A stretch of 24,454 bases of DNA from JBBIGV01 sp037447335 (GCA_037447335.1 JBBIGV010000055.1:1-24454); one strand, 5' to 3'. Positions 1-6,486 are shown, counted from the stretch's first letter. Notes: generated from the letters alone by a model not told the origin. A program made the numbers and translations.

Positions 1-7
1 AAGTTTT

Positions 8-28
8 TTCTAATGGCGGTCATTAGAA
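8..28 (+). terminator. Hairpin at the left edge, possible terminator
   Basis: An 8-bp perfect inverted repeat, TTCTAATG / CATTAGAA, with a five-base loop. It is followed on the plus strand by CTTTTTCT, so it could end transcription entering from the left. It overlaps the stop codon of the minus-strand MarR gene, so it also lies at that gene's 3' end. On the minus strand the stem is followed by an A run, not a T run. The stem is AT-rich and weak. Confidence 0.35.
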
Positions 29-502
29 CTTTTTCTCTATTGAACAATCTGGGTTCATTACAAATAAGCCTAATTTCTTACAAATTCTTTGTAATTCCAC
101 ATGCTCTTCTTCGTTCAAATTTGAGAAATAATCTACAATGTTTCCAACATGTTTTGGGAATTCACGCTTAATAAGAGAACTGCCCTCATCAGTAAGATGA
201 ATTATAAACTGCCTTCTGTCTCTTGTTCCTCGTTTTCTTTCAACAAGTTTCTGCTTTTCAAGATTATCAATTACCATTGTTATGTTTCCCCCGCTCTTCA
301 ACAGTTTTTTCCCCAGCTCTTTTTGCGATAGTGGTCCGAGATGATAAATCGCCTCAAGAATACTGAACTGGCTTTCTGTCAGACCTGCGGCAGCCAGCTT
401 AAGTGCAAGCCTTGCATTAAGTGATTCTACACATCGCAAAAGTTTTATGTACGAATTTAATGCTGTTATTTCTTTTTTTTTACCGCTATAGTGTGTGCCC
501 AT
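23..502 (-). CDS. MarR-family transcriptional regulator
   Basis: A 159-residue protein of normal MarR length. MarR proteins are dimeric winged-helix DNA-binding repressors that often respond to small phenolic or stress ligands. The winged-helix core runs from about residue 40 to 110: helices around LTESQFSILEAIYHLG, the turn SQKELGKKLLKSGGNITMVIDNL as recognition region, and the wing VERKRGTRDRRQFIIHLTDEG with the family's basic D-R-R tip. The flanking helices (residues 12-38 and 118-150) would form the dimer interface. The ATG at 502 is the only reasonable start; there is no clear Shine-Dalgarno site. The regulated gene cannot be told; the next gene on the same strand is a GlsB-like membrane protein 48 bases upstream. 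Family call is firm, ligand and targets unknown. Confidence 0.92.
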   Translation of the reverse strand: MGTHYSGKKKEITALNSYIKLLRCVESLNARLALKLAAAGLTESQFSILEAIYHLGPLSQKELGKKLLKSGGNITMVIDNLEKQKLVERKRGTRDRRQFIIHLTDEGSSLIKREFPKHVGNIVDYFSNLNEEEHVELQRICKKLGLFVMNPDCSIEKKF

Positions 503-550
503 TGGTAACCCAAAAATGTTTTTGCTTATTTAGAAAAGAGGCTTGTAATA

Positions 551-835
551 TTACCTTTGGCGCTTCTTTCCCGGTGAAAGGAAATTAAGCGCACCCGAGA
601 ACAGAACCGCCCCGATAATTGCCCAAATAACCGGGAATTGCGTTCCTCCTATTTCAACAGTGAAAAAATCCGGTAAATTCATTTCGCGAGCAATCCAGTT
701 ACCCAAAAGCGCTCCGATAAAACCAACCACTATTGAAAGAACACAGCCGCCTCGTGTAAATCCAACCAGCGCCCTTGCAATTGAACCGCAAATACCTGCT
801 ATTATCAGAAGAAAGAGTAATTCGAAGAAGGACAT
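551..835 (-). CDS. GlsB/YeaQ/YmgE-family stress membrane protein
   Basis: A 94-residue, very hydrophobic protein with three predicted membrane segments (about residues 3-25, 30-50 and 65-85). It has the glycine-rich pattern of the transglycosylase-associated/GlsB family: an early G-x-x-A-R-x-L motif (GSIARALVG), then a central run of G residues in VVGFIGALLGNWIA, and a final membrane helix WAIIGAVLFSGALN. It ends in a basic tail (GKKRQR). The family is small inner-membrane proteins often linked to general stress, with no defined biochemical activity. An insert of about 15 residues (NLPDFFTVEIGGTQFP) between helices 2 and 3 is typical of the longer members. The ATG at 835 has no obvious ribosome site. 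It lies upstream of the MarR gene on the same strand and may be co-transcribed. Confidence 0.85.
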   Translation of the reverse strand: MSFFELLFLLIIAGICGSIARALVGFTRGGCVLSIVVGFIGALLGNWIAREMNLPDFFTVEIGGTQFPVIWAIIGAVLFSGALNFLSPGKKRQR

Positions 836-936
836 AATTGTTTATACGATAGTGTTTAACTTATGTAAGCTACATGTTAAGCTGCAAATAAGCAAACATT
901 CCGTAGAATTAATCAAACGGGGTGATTGCTGTATTT

Positions 937-1542
937 TCAGCGTGGTATGTTAACGCCATTAACGAACGCTGAGATTAGTTCAGACACACGCCTGAACCCA
1001 ACAGACCTTATTAACCCGATACCCGGTGCATAATAATTATGTTCATATAAATCCGACAATTCATAATTATCGAAATATATCTCTGTAACATCGTTGAATG
1101 TTCCCGCCGGTACGGTAACAATCAAATTAAGATTTCTCACTTTCGCGAACATAGTCCCGAATGTGTCCCACGTTTCTCCGGGTGTTTTCATGAAATCTAT
1201 AAACAGGTAATCCGTTCCTTCAAAATTTACCAGTATTTGTCTTAATCCATTAATGCGGTAATAGCCTGTATCAGGAATATTTTCATATGTTCTTACCACA
1301 ATAAAATAATTATGACTGCTTATAAGCTTCCTTCCCATAACTTCAATGCTCCATTCAATCTCTCCGGACTTAAATATCCATTTGTTGCCGACAGAAAGAG
1401 GAAAATAATCCTGCGAGTATTCCGGTTCTGTTATTACTTCTTTACTGCAATTAAAGGCAGTGAATATTACCAATAAAAGCAATATTCTAATTATAGAATT
1501 TCCCTGCTTGAATAAATGATTCTGTGTTTGCAATTTTATCAT
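937..1542 (-). CDS. Putative lipoprotein of unknown function
   Basis: A 201-residue exported protein. The N-terminus has a long polar start, then a hydrophobic stretch (IRILLLLVIFTAF) ending in N-C-S-K at residues 31-34. Cys32 followed by Ser-Lys is the usual look of lipoproteins in this phylum, but the residues before it (A-F-N) are a poor lipobox, so lipidation is likely, not certain. The mature part starts with YFPLSVGNKWIFKSG, a motif common in secreted proteins of Bacteroidetes and Ignavibacteria, and is otherwise beta-rich. No catalytic motif was recognised. A shorter start inside the polar leader is possible; the ATG at 1542 has no Shine-Dalgarno site. It lies downstream of the two microprotein genes on the same strand with a 191-base gap. 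Confidence 0.75.
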   Translation of the reverse strand: MIKLQTQNHLFKQGNSIIRILLLLVIFTAFNCSKEVITEPEYSQDYFPLSVGNKWIFKSGEIEWSIEVMGRKLISSHNYFIVVRTYENIPDTGYYRINGLRQILVNFEGTDYLFIDFMKTPGETWDTFGTMFAKVRNLNLIVTVPAGTFNDVTEIYFDNYELSDLYEHNYYAPGIGLIRSVGFRRVSELISAFVNGVNIPR

Positions 1543-1687
1543 ATAAGTATTTTTACCAGAAATACTTTAATATTTTATTTGCATATATGAAAGTCTATTT
1601 TATGTAGAGCAATTAATGAGATAAAATTTTTCTGTTTTGATTAGCGCAATATAAAGGGCGGGAATGATGTTACAGATTTTTGATTTG

Positions 1688-1705
1688 TTGATTGACAAGA
1701 ATCAA
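1688..1705. repeat. Short inverted repeat after the microprotein genes
   Basis: TTGATT and AATCAA, six bases each, separated by GACAAG. It lies 29 bases downstream of the stop codon of the second microprotein gene (minus strand). No T run follows on either strand, so at most it is a weak 3' end structure. Confidence 0.25.
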
Positions 1706-1733
1706 TCGGTGGCAGAAACCGGTGGAGGTAATA

Positions 1734-1844
1734 CTACGATAAGTAATTTGTCTCTTCGTTCTGTTTTGTTATTACAAAACCAACAACAAGAAATGATGCC
1801 ATTATTATAACCGACAGAAGAACTGTTATTAAGACAGAAAACAT
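1734..1844 (-). CDS. Membrane microprotein, 36 residues
   Basis: A 36-codon open frame. The protein is one hydrophobic helix, MFSVLITVLLSVIIMASFLV followed by VGFVITK, and a short polar C-terminal tail (KQNEETNYLS). The ATG at 1844 is preceded by AAAAGGA with a 9-base gap, a good Shine-Dalgarno site in a region where many genes have none. It starts 24 bases after the stop of the 31-residue microprotein gene, and both have the same ribosome site and spacing, so they are probably translated from one message. It does not resemble a small subunit I can name (CcoS, CydX, KdpF and MetS were considered and do not fit well). A longer frame in the other register covers this stretch but has no hydrophobic or domain pattern. 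Confidence 0.55.
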   Translation of the reverse strand: MFSVLITVLLSVIIMASFLVVGFVITKQNEETNYLS

Positions 1845-1868
1845 TTTGAAGATTCCTTTTTATTTTTC

Positions 1869-1964
1869 TTATTCCATATATAAGTAAAGGTATATTCCAA
1901 TTGCCGCTATTAGTATAACTGCGGATACAAGTATCAGACCTATTGATAACGAAAAAATTTCCAT
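1869..1964 (-). CDS. Membrane microprotein, 31 residues
   Basis: A 31-codon open frame. Almost the whole protein is one membrane helix: MEIFSLSIGLILVSAVILIA then AIGIYLYLYME, with an acidic residue at each end. The ATG at 1964 follows GGAAGGA with a 9-base gap, a strong Shine-Dalgarno site. It is the first gene of a tandem pair with the 36-residue microprotein. Single-helix proteins of this size are often accessory subunits of transporters or respiratory enzymes, or membrane-acting peptides; nothing here tells which. No large membrane complex is encoded next to it. The small size means chance cannot be excluded, but the ribosome site plus an uninterrupted helix in two neighbours argue for real genes. 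Confidence 0.55.
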   Translation of the reverse strand: MEIFSLSIGLILVSAVILIAAIGIYLYLYME

Positions 1965-2154
1965 CGCATTTTATCCTTCCGATTAGCGATACGTTCTTTA
2001 TAAAAATATTGTGCCAAATTTTTCTTATCATTATTCTGCTTGTTTTATTTAATTATACACTTTTTTGCAACTCAACTGTCTATAAATAAGTCGTTTTTCT
2101 CATTAATAGATTGTTCTGGGTTCGGCTGGTTTATTTGAGTTATATTTGAAGTAA

Positions 2155-2195
2155 AATTTTCTACCAATTGTAAACAAATTATTTTGTAGAAAATT
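2155..2195. repeat. 10-bp perfect inverted repeat upstream of cobO
   Basis: AATTTTCTAC (2155-2164) and GTAGAAAATT (2186-2195) form a perfect inverted repeat with a 21-base spacer. The heptamer CAATTGT occurs right after the left arm (2165-2171) and again just past the right arm (2198-2204). It lies in the 323-base non-coding stretch between the divergent microprotein and cobO genes, about 90 bases before the cobO start. It may be an operator or an mRNA hairpin. No cobalamin riboswitch (B12 box) was seen in this leader. Confidence 0.4.
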
Positions 2196-2287
2196 CACAA
2201 TTGTTTTATCGGTCTGAATATATATGCCGGAAAAATACTTTCTTTTATTAAACAAGATGATTTTAACCAACTAAAAAACTTCAACTT

Positions 2288-2812
2288 ATGAAAAAAGGTT
2301 ATACTCACATTTATACCGGTAACGGTAAAGGAAAAACAACCGCTGCCATTGGTCTTGCTGTTCGTGCCGCTGGCACCGGCTTAAAATCATACATTGTACG
2401 GTTCATGAAAGAATACCCGTATAGCGAGCTTAATAGTTTAAAATACTTAAGTGAGTGGATTACTATTGAACAGTATGGCGGGGACGACTTTGTCTACAGA
2501 AAAGAGCTGCCCGGAGAGCAAGAAATTAAAAAAGCAAAACAAGGGCTTGCAAGAGCATATTCAATGATGGAATGTGGTAAATATAACATTATCATCCTCG
2601 ATGAGGTTTGCGTTGCAATCTATTTTGGTCTCTTTGCTGAAGATGATATTTTTTCATTCATAAAATCAAAGCCTCATAATATAGAGTTAATACTGACTGG
2701 CCGCTATTGCAGCGATCGATTGTTTTCCCTGGCTGACCTTGTAACAGATATGAAAGAAGTGAAACATTATTACGAAGAAGGTGTCCTGGCAAGAAAGGGA
2801 ATTGAATCATGA
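2288..2812 (+). CDS. cobO: Corrinoid adenosyltransferase (CobO/BtuR/CobA type)
   Basis: A 174-residue enzyme that moves the 5'-deoxyadenosyl group of ATP to the cobalt of reduced corrinoids, making adenosylcobalamin or its precursor in the cytoplasm. It has the CobA-family P-loop GNGKGKTT at residues 11-18, the hydrophobic strand with acidic pair IIILDEV at 101-107, and the family's C-terminal landmarks LTGR (136-139), ADLVTDMKEVKH and ARKGIE at the very end. Length matches the family (about 170-200). The ATG at 2288 puts the P-loop in its usual place and has no clear Shine-Dalgarno site. No other cobalamin genes are nearby, so it may serve salvage. Its stop overlaps the ATG of a 39-codon frame (ATGA). 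Confidence 0.93.
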   Translation: MKKGYTHIYTGNGKGKTTAAIGLAVRAAGTGLKSYIVRFMKEYPYSELNSLKYLSEWITIEQYGGDDFVYRKELPGEQEIKKAKQGLARAYSMMECGKYNIIILDEVCVAIYFGLFAEDDIFSFIKSKPHNIELILTGRYCSDRLFSLADLVTDMKEVKHYYEEGVLARKGIES

Positions 2813-2928
2813 ACGGGCTGATAATATTCCATATTATTTTTATTTACACCACATTTTATTTTACTAGTAATTATTCTTTAAAAAGTAGCCGGCTCTTTGA
2901 ATTTTTTACTCCTTGCGGTGTATCATGA
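2809..2928 (+). CDS. Possible 39-residue membrane peptide coupled to cobO
   Basis: A short open frame whose ATG overlaps the cobO stop codon in the arrangement ATGA. AAAGGGA lies 8 bases upstream of the ATG, inside the cobO 3' end, and could serve as ribosome site. The peptide begins with a hydrophobic, Phe/Tyr/Ile-rich stretch (NGLIIFHIIFIYTTFYF) and has a polar tail. It resembles nothing I know. AT-rich spacer DNA can give such a frame by chance, so support is only the coupling and the ribosome site. It ends 12 bases before the ECF sigma start. Confidence 0.25.
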   Translation: MNGLIIFHIIFIYTTFYFTSNYSLKSSRLFEFFTPCGVS

Positions 2929-2940
2929 ACAAGAGAAATC

Positions 2941-3453
2941 ATGGATGCTGACAGCAAAAACATTTTTGAAGCGCTTGTTAAAGCCATTATGAAACGGGCT
3001 TATTATACCGCTCTCGGTTTGATGGGCTGCCATGATATGGCAATGGAATTATCCCAGGAAGCTTTTTTACGGGCATATAAACATTTTGACAGATTTGATC
3101 AATCTAAAAATTTCTTTACGTGGTATTACAAGTTTCTGAAAAATCTTTGTTTGAACGCTATCCAGGACAAGAAGAATAAAAAGGAAAGCTTTTTAGAATC
3201 GGTCTCACAAGAAAGTCTGTCTGTTGATCCTGTTGTCGCATTTGATGGCTCGGAATTAAAGTTTATGTTAGAAGATTCTCTTATGAAGCTCAGTATAGAC
3301 GACAGGGAAATTATTACCCTGAGAGAATTTGAAGGAATGAATTACAAAGAGATAGCAGATCTCCTGTCTGTTCCCATCGGAACGGTGATGTCGAGACTAT
3401 ATTTTGCCCGAAAAAAATTGTCCGATATGATGAAAAGTCTTGTCAAAAATTAA
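2941..3453 (+). CDS. ECF-type sigma-70 family RNA polymerase sigma factor
   Basis: A 170-residue alternative sigma factor of ECF size. Region sigma-2 spans about residues 10-80: the core-binding and -10 recognition helices are visible as AMELSQEAFLRAYKHFDRFD and the segment FFTWYYKFLKNLCLNAIQDKKNKK. Region sigma-4 spans about 115-165 with the helix-turn-helix DREIITLREFEGMNYKEIADLL then PIGTVMSRLYFARKKL. There is no region 1 or 3. The start is the ATG at 2941; AAGAGA lies a few bases upstream. The next gene, 56 bases on, encodes a two-helix membrane protein with a cytoplasmic N-terminus, the usual layout of an ECF sigma and its anti-sigma factor. The signal it answers is unknown. Confidence 0.93.
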   Translation: MDADSKNIFEALVKAIMKRAYYTALGLMGCHDMAMELSQEAFLRAYKHFDRFDQSKNFFTWYYKFLKNLCLNAIQDKKNKKESFLESVSQESLSVDPVVAFDGSELKFMLEDSLMKLSIDDREIITLREFEGMNYKEIADLLSVPIGTVMSRLYFARKKLSDMMKSLVKN

Positions 3454-3509
3454 TTATTATACATAATAAAGTATCAGATTTAGTAAATGTTATTTATCAG
3501 AGGTTATAT

Positions 3510-3956
3510 ATGAATAAAGATAGATTTTATTTGTTGTGTGAAAAATTTTTCGCAGATGATATAAGTCAGGATGAGAAAGTTGAACTTGACGGCTATTTAA
3601 AAAATTATTCCGTTTTAAATGAAGAATTTATTGAACAAAAAAGAATTAAGGAGGTATTATCTGAAATGAAGCTGAAAAACAGATCGGGTGAGTTTTGGGA
3701 CGGATACTGGACAAGTATATATAATAAAATCGAGCGTGGGTTTGCATGGGTCGCAATTTCTGTTGGAGCCATTATTTTGCTTGGTTTTGCAGCTTATCAG
3801 GCAATAGAAAATTTTCTTGCAGATACTGCAACACCCCAGTTCATCAAATTCGGAATAACTGCGCTTGTTATTGGAATCTTAATTCTTGCTGTATCCATAT
3901 TACGTGAAAAGGCAGTTGCCTACAAAAAAGACAAATACAAGGAGATAAAAAGATGA
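3510..3956 (+). CDS. Probable membrane anti-sigma factor
   Basis: A 148-residue protein. The N-terminal 75 residues are soluble, acidic and helical (LLCEKFFADDISQDEKVELDG..., then HxxL-like helices), similar in pattern to the sigma-binding domain of anti-sigma factors, but no zinc-binding HxxxCxxC motif is present. Two membrane helices follow, about residues 78-98 (WVAISVGAIILLGFAAYQAI) and 113-131 (FGITALVIGILILAVSIL), and a basic tail. AGAGG lies 7 bases before the ATG at 3510. The position directly after the ECF sigma gene is the main reason for the call. Its stop overlaps the ATG of the decayed YbjQ gene (ATGA), so all three were one operon. Confidence 0.65.
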   Translation: MNKDRFYLLCEKFFADDISQDEKVELDGYLKNYSVLNEEFIEQKRIKEVLSEMKLKNRSGEFWDGYWTSIYNKIERGFAWVAISVGAIILLGFAAYQAIENFLADTATPQFIKFGITALVIGILILAVSILREKAVAYKKDKYKEIKR

Positions 3957-4266
3957 TTGTAGTTACGTCTTCTTTTGTTGCCGGCAAAGAGATAAAAAAA
4001 CTTTCGGGGTGGTAAGGGGAAACACTATGCGTGCCCGTCACATTGGTAAAGACATTATAGCTGTATTCAAAAATCTATTCGGTGGTGAGATTGAGGAGTA
4101 CACAAAACTGCTTGCTTAATCCCGGGAACAATCAATTGATAGAATGATTTCGGAAGCAAAGTCTCTTGGCGCAAATGCAATAGTTGATTGCCGGTTTTCA
4201 ACCAGCCACATAATGGCTAACGCTGCAGAAATTCTTGTTTACGGAACGGCTGTTTATGTTGAGTAA
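3953..4266 (+). pseudogene. Broken YbjQ-family (PF01906) gene
   Basis: The stretch reads as a YbjQ/UPF0145 heavy-metal-binding-domain protein of about 104 residues once two lesions are repaired. It starts MIVVTSSFVAGKEIKKLSG, and then hits TAA at 4013-4015. Restoring one G in the GGGG run at 4006-4009 gives the family continuation VVRGNTMRARHIGKDI, then FGGEIEEYTKLLA. A second in-frame TAA at 4117-4119 sits where the family has Glu in LLAESREQ; a single G-to-T change makes TAA from GAA. The rest (SREQSIDRMISEAKSLGANA and VYGTAVYVE) is intact up to the stop at 4264-4266. The total length, 314 bases, is one short of a multiple of three, which fits a one-base deletion. It was the third gene of the sigma/anti-sigma operon, coupled by ATGA. 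YbjQ proteins form homo-oligomers of unclear function. Confidence 0.85.
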
Positions 4267-4283
4267 AAAACTCTATTTAACTT

Positions 4284-4685
4284 TTAAGGAAACAGTGGAT
4301 TGCTTTTTTCGTCTTTATCATCACTGCTCGAAATCGTTGCAAAAAGAGTATATCTGCTTTCGGAAATAAAGCTAGTGTAAAATATCAGGATTTTTGTTCC
4401 TGCTTTAACAGAAAGTTCTCCGGAAACAGCTCCATCTGTAGTTGCTTCCGTAATGCCGGGGGGAACCGTAAAAGTTGTGGAATATTCATATGTTCCCTTA
4501 TCTATTTCCTTTACAACCAATTGAGTGCCTGCGGGTATATGTAACAGTTCGCCTCTGAAGTTAACAAAAATATCGCCGGCAGCACTGTTTTTGAAAGTAA
4601 TTGAATTATTAACAGTTTTTGAGCAGCCCGATATCAAAAAACCAGCAATAGCAAAAACCGTAAACAAAGTAATTGCCTTTTTCAT
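4284..4685 (-). CDS. Small lipoprotein of unknown function
   Basis: A 133-residue lipoprotein. The signal peptide is basic MKK, a hydrophobic core and the lipobox L-I-S-G-C with Cys21, followed by S-K. The mature part is about 110 residues with alternating hydrophobic and polar residues, suggesting a single beta-sandwich domain, and ends in an acidic/basic polar tail (SSSDDKDEKSNP). No catalytic motif was recognised. A good ribosome site (GAGG, 8 bases before ATG) fixes the start at 4685. It converges with the YbjQ pseudogene (17 bases between stops). Upstream lies the proposed origin unwinding region, into which its promoter must reach. Confidence 0.8.
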   Translation of the reverse strand: MKKAITLFTVFAIAGFLISGCSKTVNNSITFKNSAAGDIFVNFRGELLHIPAGTQLVVKEIDKGTYEYSTTFTVPPGITEATTDGAVSGELSVKAGTKILIFYTSFISESRYTLFATISSSDDKDEKSNPLFP

Positions 4686-4774
4686 AAAATTTCCTCGTAT
4701 TGATTATTATTGAATCCAATATCGTTTTAATAATATCCATTTTAACAATTATTGTACCGTGTGTTAGAATAATT

Positions 4775-4783
4775 TTCTCCACA
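4775..4783 (+). other. DnaA-box-like site (left flank of AT-rich tract)
   Basis: TTCTCCACA, one mismatch from the consensus DnaA box TTATCCACA. It faces rightward into the 54-base AT-rich tract, opposite to the box at 4838-4846. Confidence 0.4.
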
Positions 4784-4837
4784 TTATAATTGTTACTTAT
4801 ATAAGAATAAAATTACTAATAGTAATAATAATAAGAA
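4784..4837. other. Candidate origin unwinding element with DnaA-trio repeats
   Basis: A 54-base tract with only six G or C bases (11 %). Read on the minus strand away from the DnaA-box-like site at 4838-4846, it starts TTC and then has six tandem trinucleotides TTA TTA TTA TTA CTA TTA (4834 down to 4817), followed by further AT-rich sequence. The DnaA-trio of Bacillus subtilis and other bacteria is the same design: a DnaA box followed by tandem TTA/CTA-like trinucleotides that DnaA uses to open the duplex. The tract sits between dnaA and its downstream neighbour, where origins of bipartite type have their unwinding site. Position and repeat pattern are seen; function is inferred. Confidence 0.55.
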
Positions 4838-4846
4838 TGTGGATAT
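4838..4846 (-). other. DnaA-box-like site next to the DnaA-trio repeats
   Basis: The plus strand reads TGTGGATAT, so the minus strand is ATATCCACA, one mismatch from TTATCCACA. It lies three bases from the first of six trinucleotide repeats. The same variant, ATATCCACA, occurs upstream of dnaA at 6726-6734. Confidence 0.5.
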
Positions 4847-4884
4847 GTTTATAGAGAGCAAAAACAGCTAAACCGCTATAAACA
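4846..4884. repeat. 9-bp perfect inverted repeat beside the origin tract
   Basis: TGTTTATAG (4846-4854) and CTATAAACA (4876-4884) form a perfect inverted repeat with a 21-base spacer. The left arm begins on the last base of the DnaA-box-like site. It may be a binding site for an initiation regulator, weak DnaA sites, or a hairpin. The rest of the non-coding stretch up to the dnaA stop (4885-5073) is AT-rich, with one small hairpin AACAGA/TCTGTT at 4881-4900 and nothing else recognised. Confidence 0.35.
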
Positions 4885-5073
4885 GACAATTTTTTCTGTT
4901 CGGGGAAAGTTAAAAAGATCAATTAATTTAGTTAGTTACAAACATAATGTTAATAAAGTACATACAATCAACAACATAAAAAAAGATTATCAACTGTTTA
5001 TTAACATATTAGCTAATCAAAAAGAAACAAATAGCCCTGAAGTTTTGGTTAGAAAACAGGTGTTTTTACAAAA

Positions 5074-6480
5074 TCACGAGCAATTAAGCTCAATCTGCGT
5101 TTTTATACTGGCAACCAAATCCTTGATGGATGAATCCGAGTATATCATATCAAGAACAGTGTTGTAAGAATGGATAACGGTAGAATGGTCCCTTCCGCCG
5201 AAATGTAAACCAATTGTTTTTAGAGAAGATTTTGTCAATTCTTTAGATAAATACATAGCAATTTGTCTGGCAAGAACAACCTCCTTACGCCTGGTTTTGT
5301 CCCGAATTTTATTTTCAGCAACATTTAAGTGCTGGCAGACTATTTTAGTAATGCTTTCGATGGTAATATTTACCTTCCTGTCGGTAGCAATTTCCCTGAC
5401 TGTTTTCTTGGCAAGCTCCAGGCTAATATCAATAGAGTTGAGAGAAGCATTGGCAAGTAGTTTAATCAGACAACCTTCAAGTTCGCGAATATTTGATGTA
5501 ATATTATTTGCAATATACTCAAGTATATCGTCGGCTATCAGCAACCCGTAATCAAGCGATTTTCTTTTTAGAATAGCAATCCTTGTTTCTAATTCAGGCG
5601 GCTGAATATCTGCGGCAAGCCCCCATTGAAATCTTGATATGAGTCTTTCATCAAGACCCTTAAGGTCCTTGGGTGCTTTATCGCTCGAAAGAACAATCTG
5701 TTTGCGTGACTGATGAAGTGTATTAAAAATATGAAAGAATAAATCCTGAGTTTTTTCTTTTCCGATAAGGAACTGTATGTCGTCAATTATCAGCACATCC
5801 ATATTGCGATAAAAGTTTGAAAACTCATTTACCCGGTTTGTTTGTATCGCCTCGACAAACTCTACTGTAAAAATATCAGAAGACAAATAAATAACTTTTT
5901 TGTCTGGGAAGATATTTAAAATTTTGTTTCCTATTGCCTGTATCAGATGTGTTTTACCCAAACCAACGCCGCCGTAAACAAAAAGCGGGTTAAAGGATGT
6001 CCCGCCGGGATTATCTGCTATTGCGCCAGCAGCAGCATGAGCTAATTGGTTTCCTTCGCCCTTAATAAAATTTTCAAATGTGTACCTAGGATTAAGGAAT
6101 GTTTCGAAAGCAGGTTTTTGTTTTTCGGAGGAGCCATTTGCTTTTGGAACCACATCAATATTTTTGGCTGCTGAATCAGTCGCCTCAGCATCTTCGGCTA
6201 TAAGATAAGCAAGCTTAGCCCCGGGCCCCAAAACCTCGGTAATTGTACGAGTAATTAATGTATTGTAATGTTCATCAATCCATTCCCAGAAAAACTGGCT
6301 AGGCAGTTTAACCTTAAGTGTTGAATTTTCAACACTTACCGGTTTAATGGGTAAAAACCAGGTGTTAAAGGTCATCTGGGATACATTTTCTTTAATAGTT
6401 TTTAAGCATTCCTTCCAGATATCTGTGTGTGATGAATCTAAAGAGGAGACCGTTTTTGAAGAAATTTCCTGATCGAGCAT
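5074..6480 (-). CDS. dnaA: Chromosomal replication initiator DnaA
   Basis: A 468-residue, complete DnaA that binds DnaA boxes as ATP complex and opens the origin. Domain I (about 19-95) has the W-x-x-C-L and FNTWFLPIKP motifs. Domain II (about 96-125) is a short variable linker. Domain III, the AAA+ ATPase, begins at NPRYTFENFIKGEGNQLAHAA and has Walker A GGVGLGKT (170-177), Walker B LIIDDIQFL with Asp233-Asp234, and the segment DERLISRF with the arginine finger Arg283. Domain IV (about 375-468) carries the box-binding helix-turn-helix and signature GGRDHSTV (428-435). Length is normal. The ATG at 6480 has no Shine-Dalgarno site; a perfect DnaA box lies six bases upstream, which suggests direct autoregulation. 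dnaN is not adjacent. Non-coding stretches on both sides carry DnaA-box-like sites. Confidence 0.98.
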   Translation of the reverse strand: MLDQEISSKTVSSLDSSHTDIWKECLKTIKENVSQMTFNTWFLPIKPVSVENSTLKVKLPSQFFWEWIDEHYNTLITRTITEVLGPGAKLAYLIAEDAEATDSAAKNIDVVPKANGSSEKQKPAFETFLNPRYTFENFIKGEGNQLAHAAAGAIADNPGGTSFNPLFVYGGVGLGKTHLIQAIGNKILNIFPDKKVIYLSSDIFTVEFVEAIQTNRVNEFSNFYRNMDVLIIDDIQFLIGKEKTQDLFFHIFNTLHQSRKQIVLSSDKAPKDLKGLDERLISRFQWGLAADIQPPELETRIAILKRKSLDYGLLIADDILEYIANNITSNIRELEGCLIKLLANASLNSIDISLELAKKTVREIATDRKVNITIESITKIVCQHLNVAENKIRDKTRRKEVVLARQIAMYLSKELTKSSLKTIGLHFGGRDHSTVIHSYNTVLDMIYSDSSIKDLVASIKTQIELNCS

Positions 6481-6486
6481 TTTTAG

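Noticed and set aside
1702..2031. A 109-codon open frame on the minus strand
   Set aside because: Its product has no hydrophobic, domain or signal pattern and no ribosome site. It covers the two microprotein genes in another register, which have good ribosome sites and clear membrane helices.
1981..2040. Sigma-54 promoter (TGGCAC) before the microprotein genes
   Set aside because: The -24 half TGGCAC is present on the minus strand, but the -12 GC element is absent (T run instead).
2141..2148. Bacteroidota-type -7 element TATATTTG before cobO
   Set aside because: The -7 sequence fits, but no TTTG-like -33 element lies at the usual distance, so a promoter cannot be supported.
2041..2287. Cobalamin riboswitch before cobO
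   Set aside because: No B12-box-like sequence was found; only an AT-rich leader with an inverted repeat.
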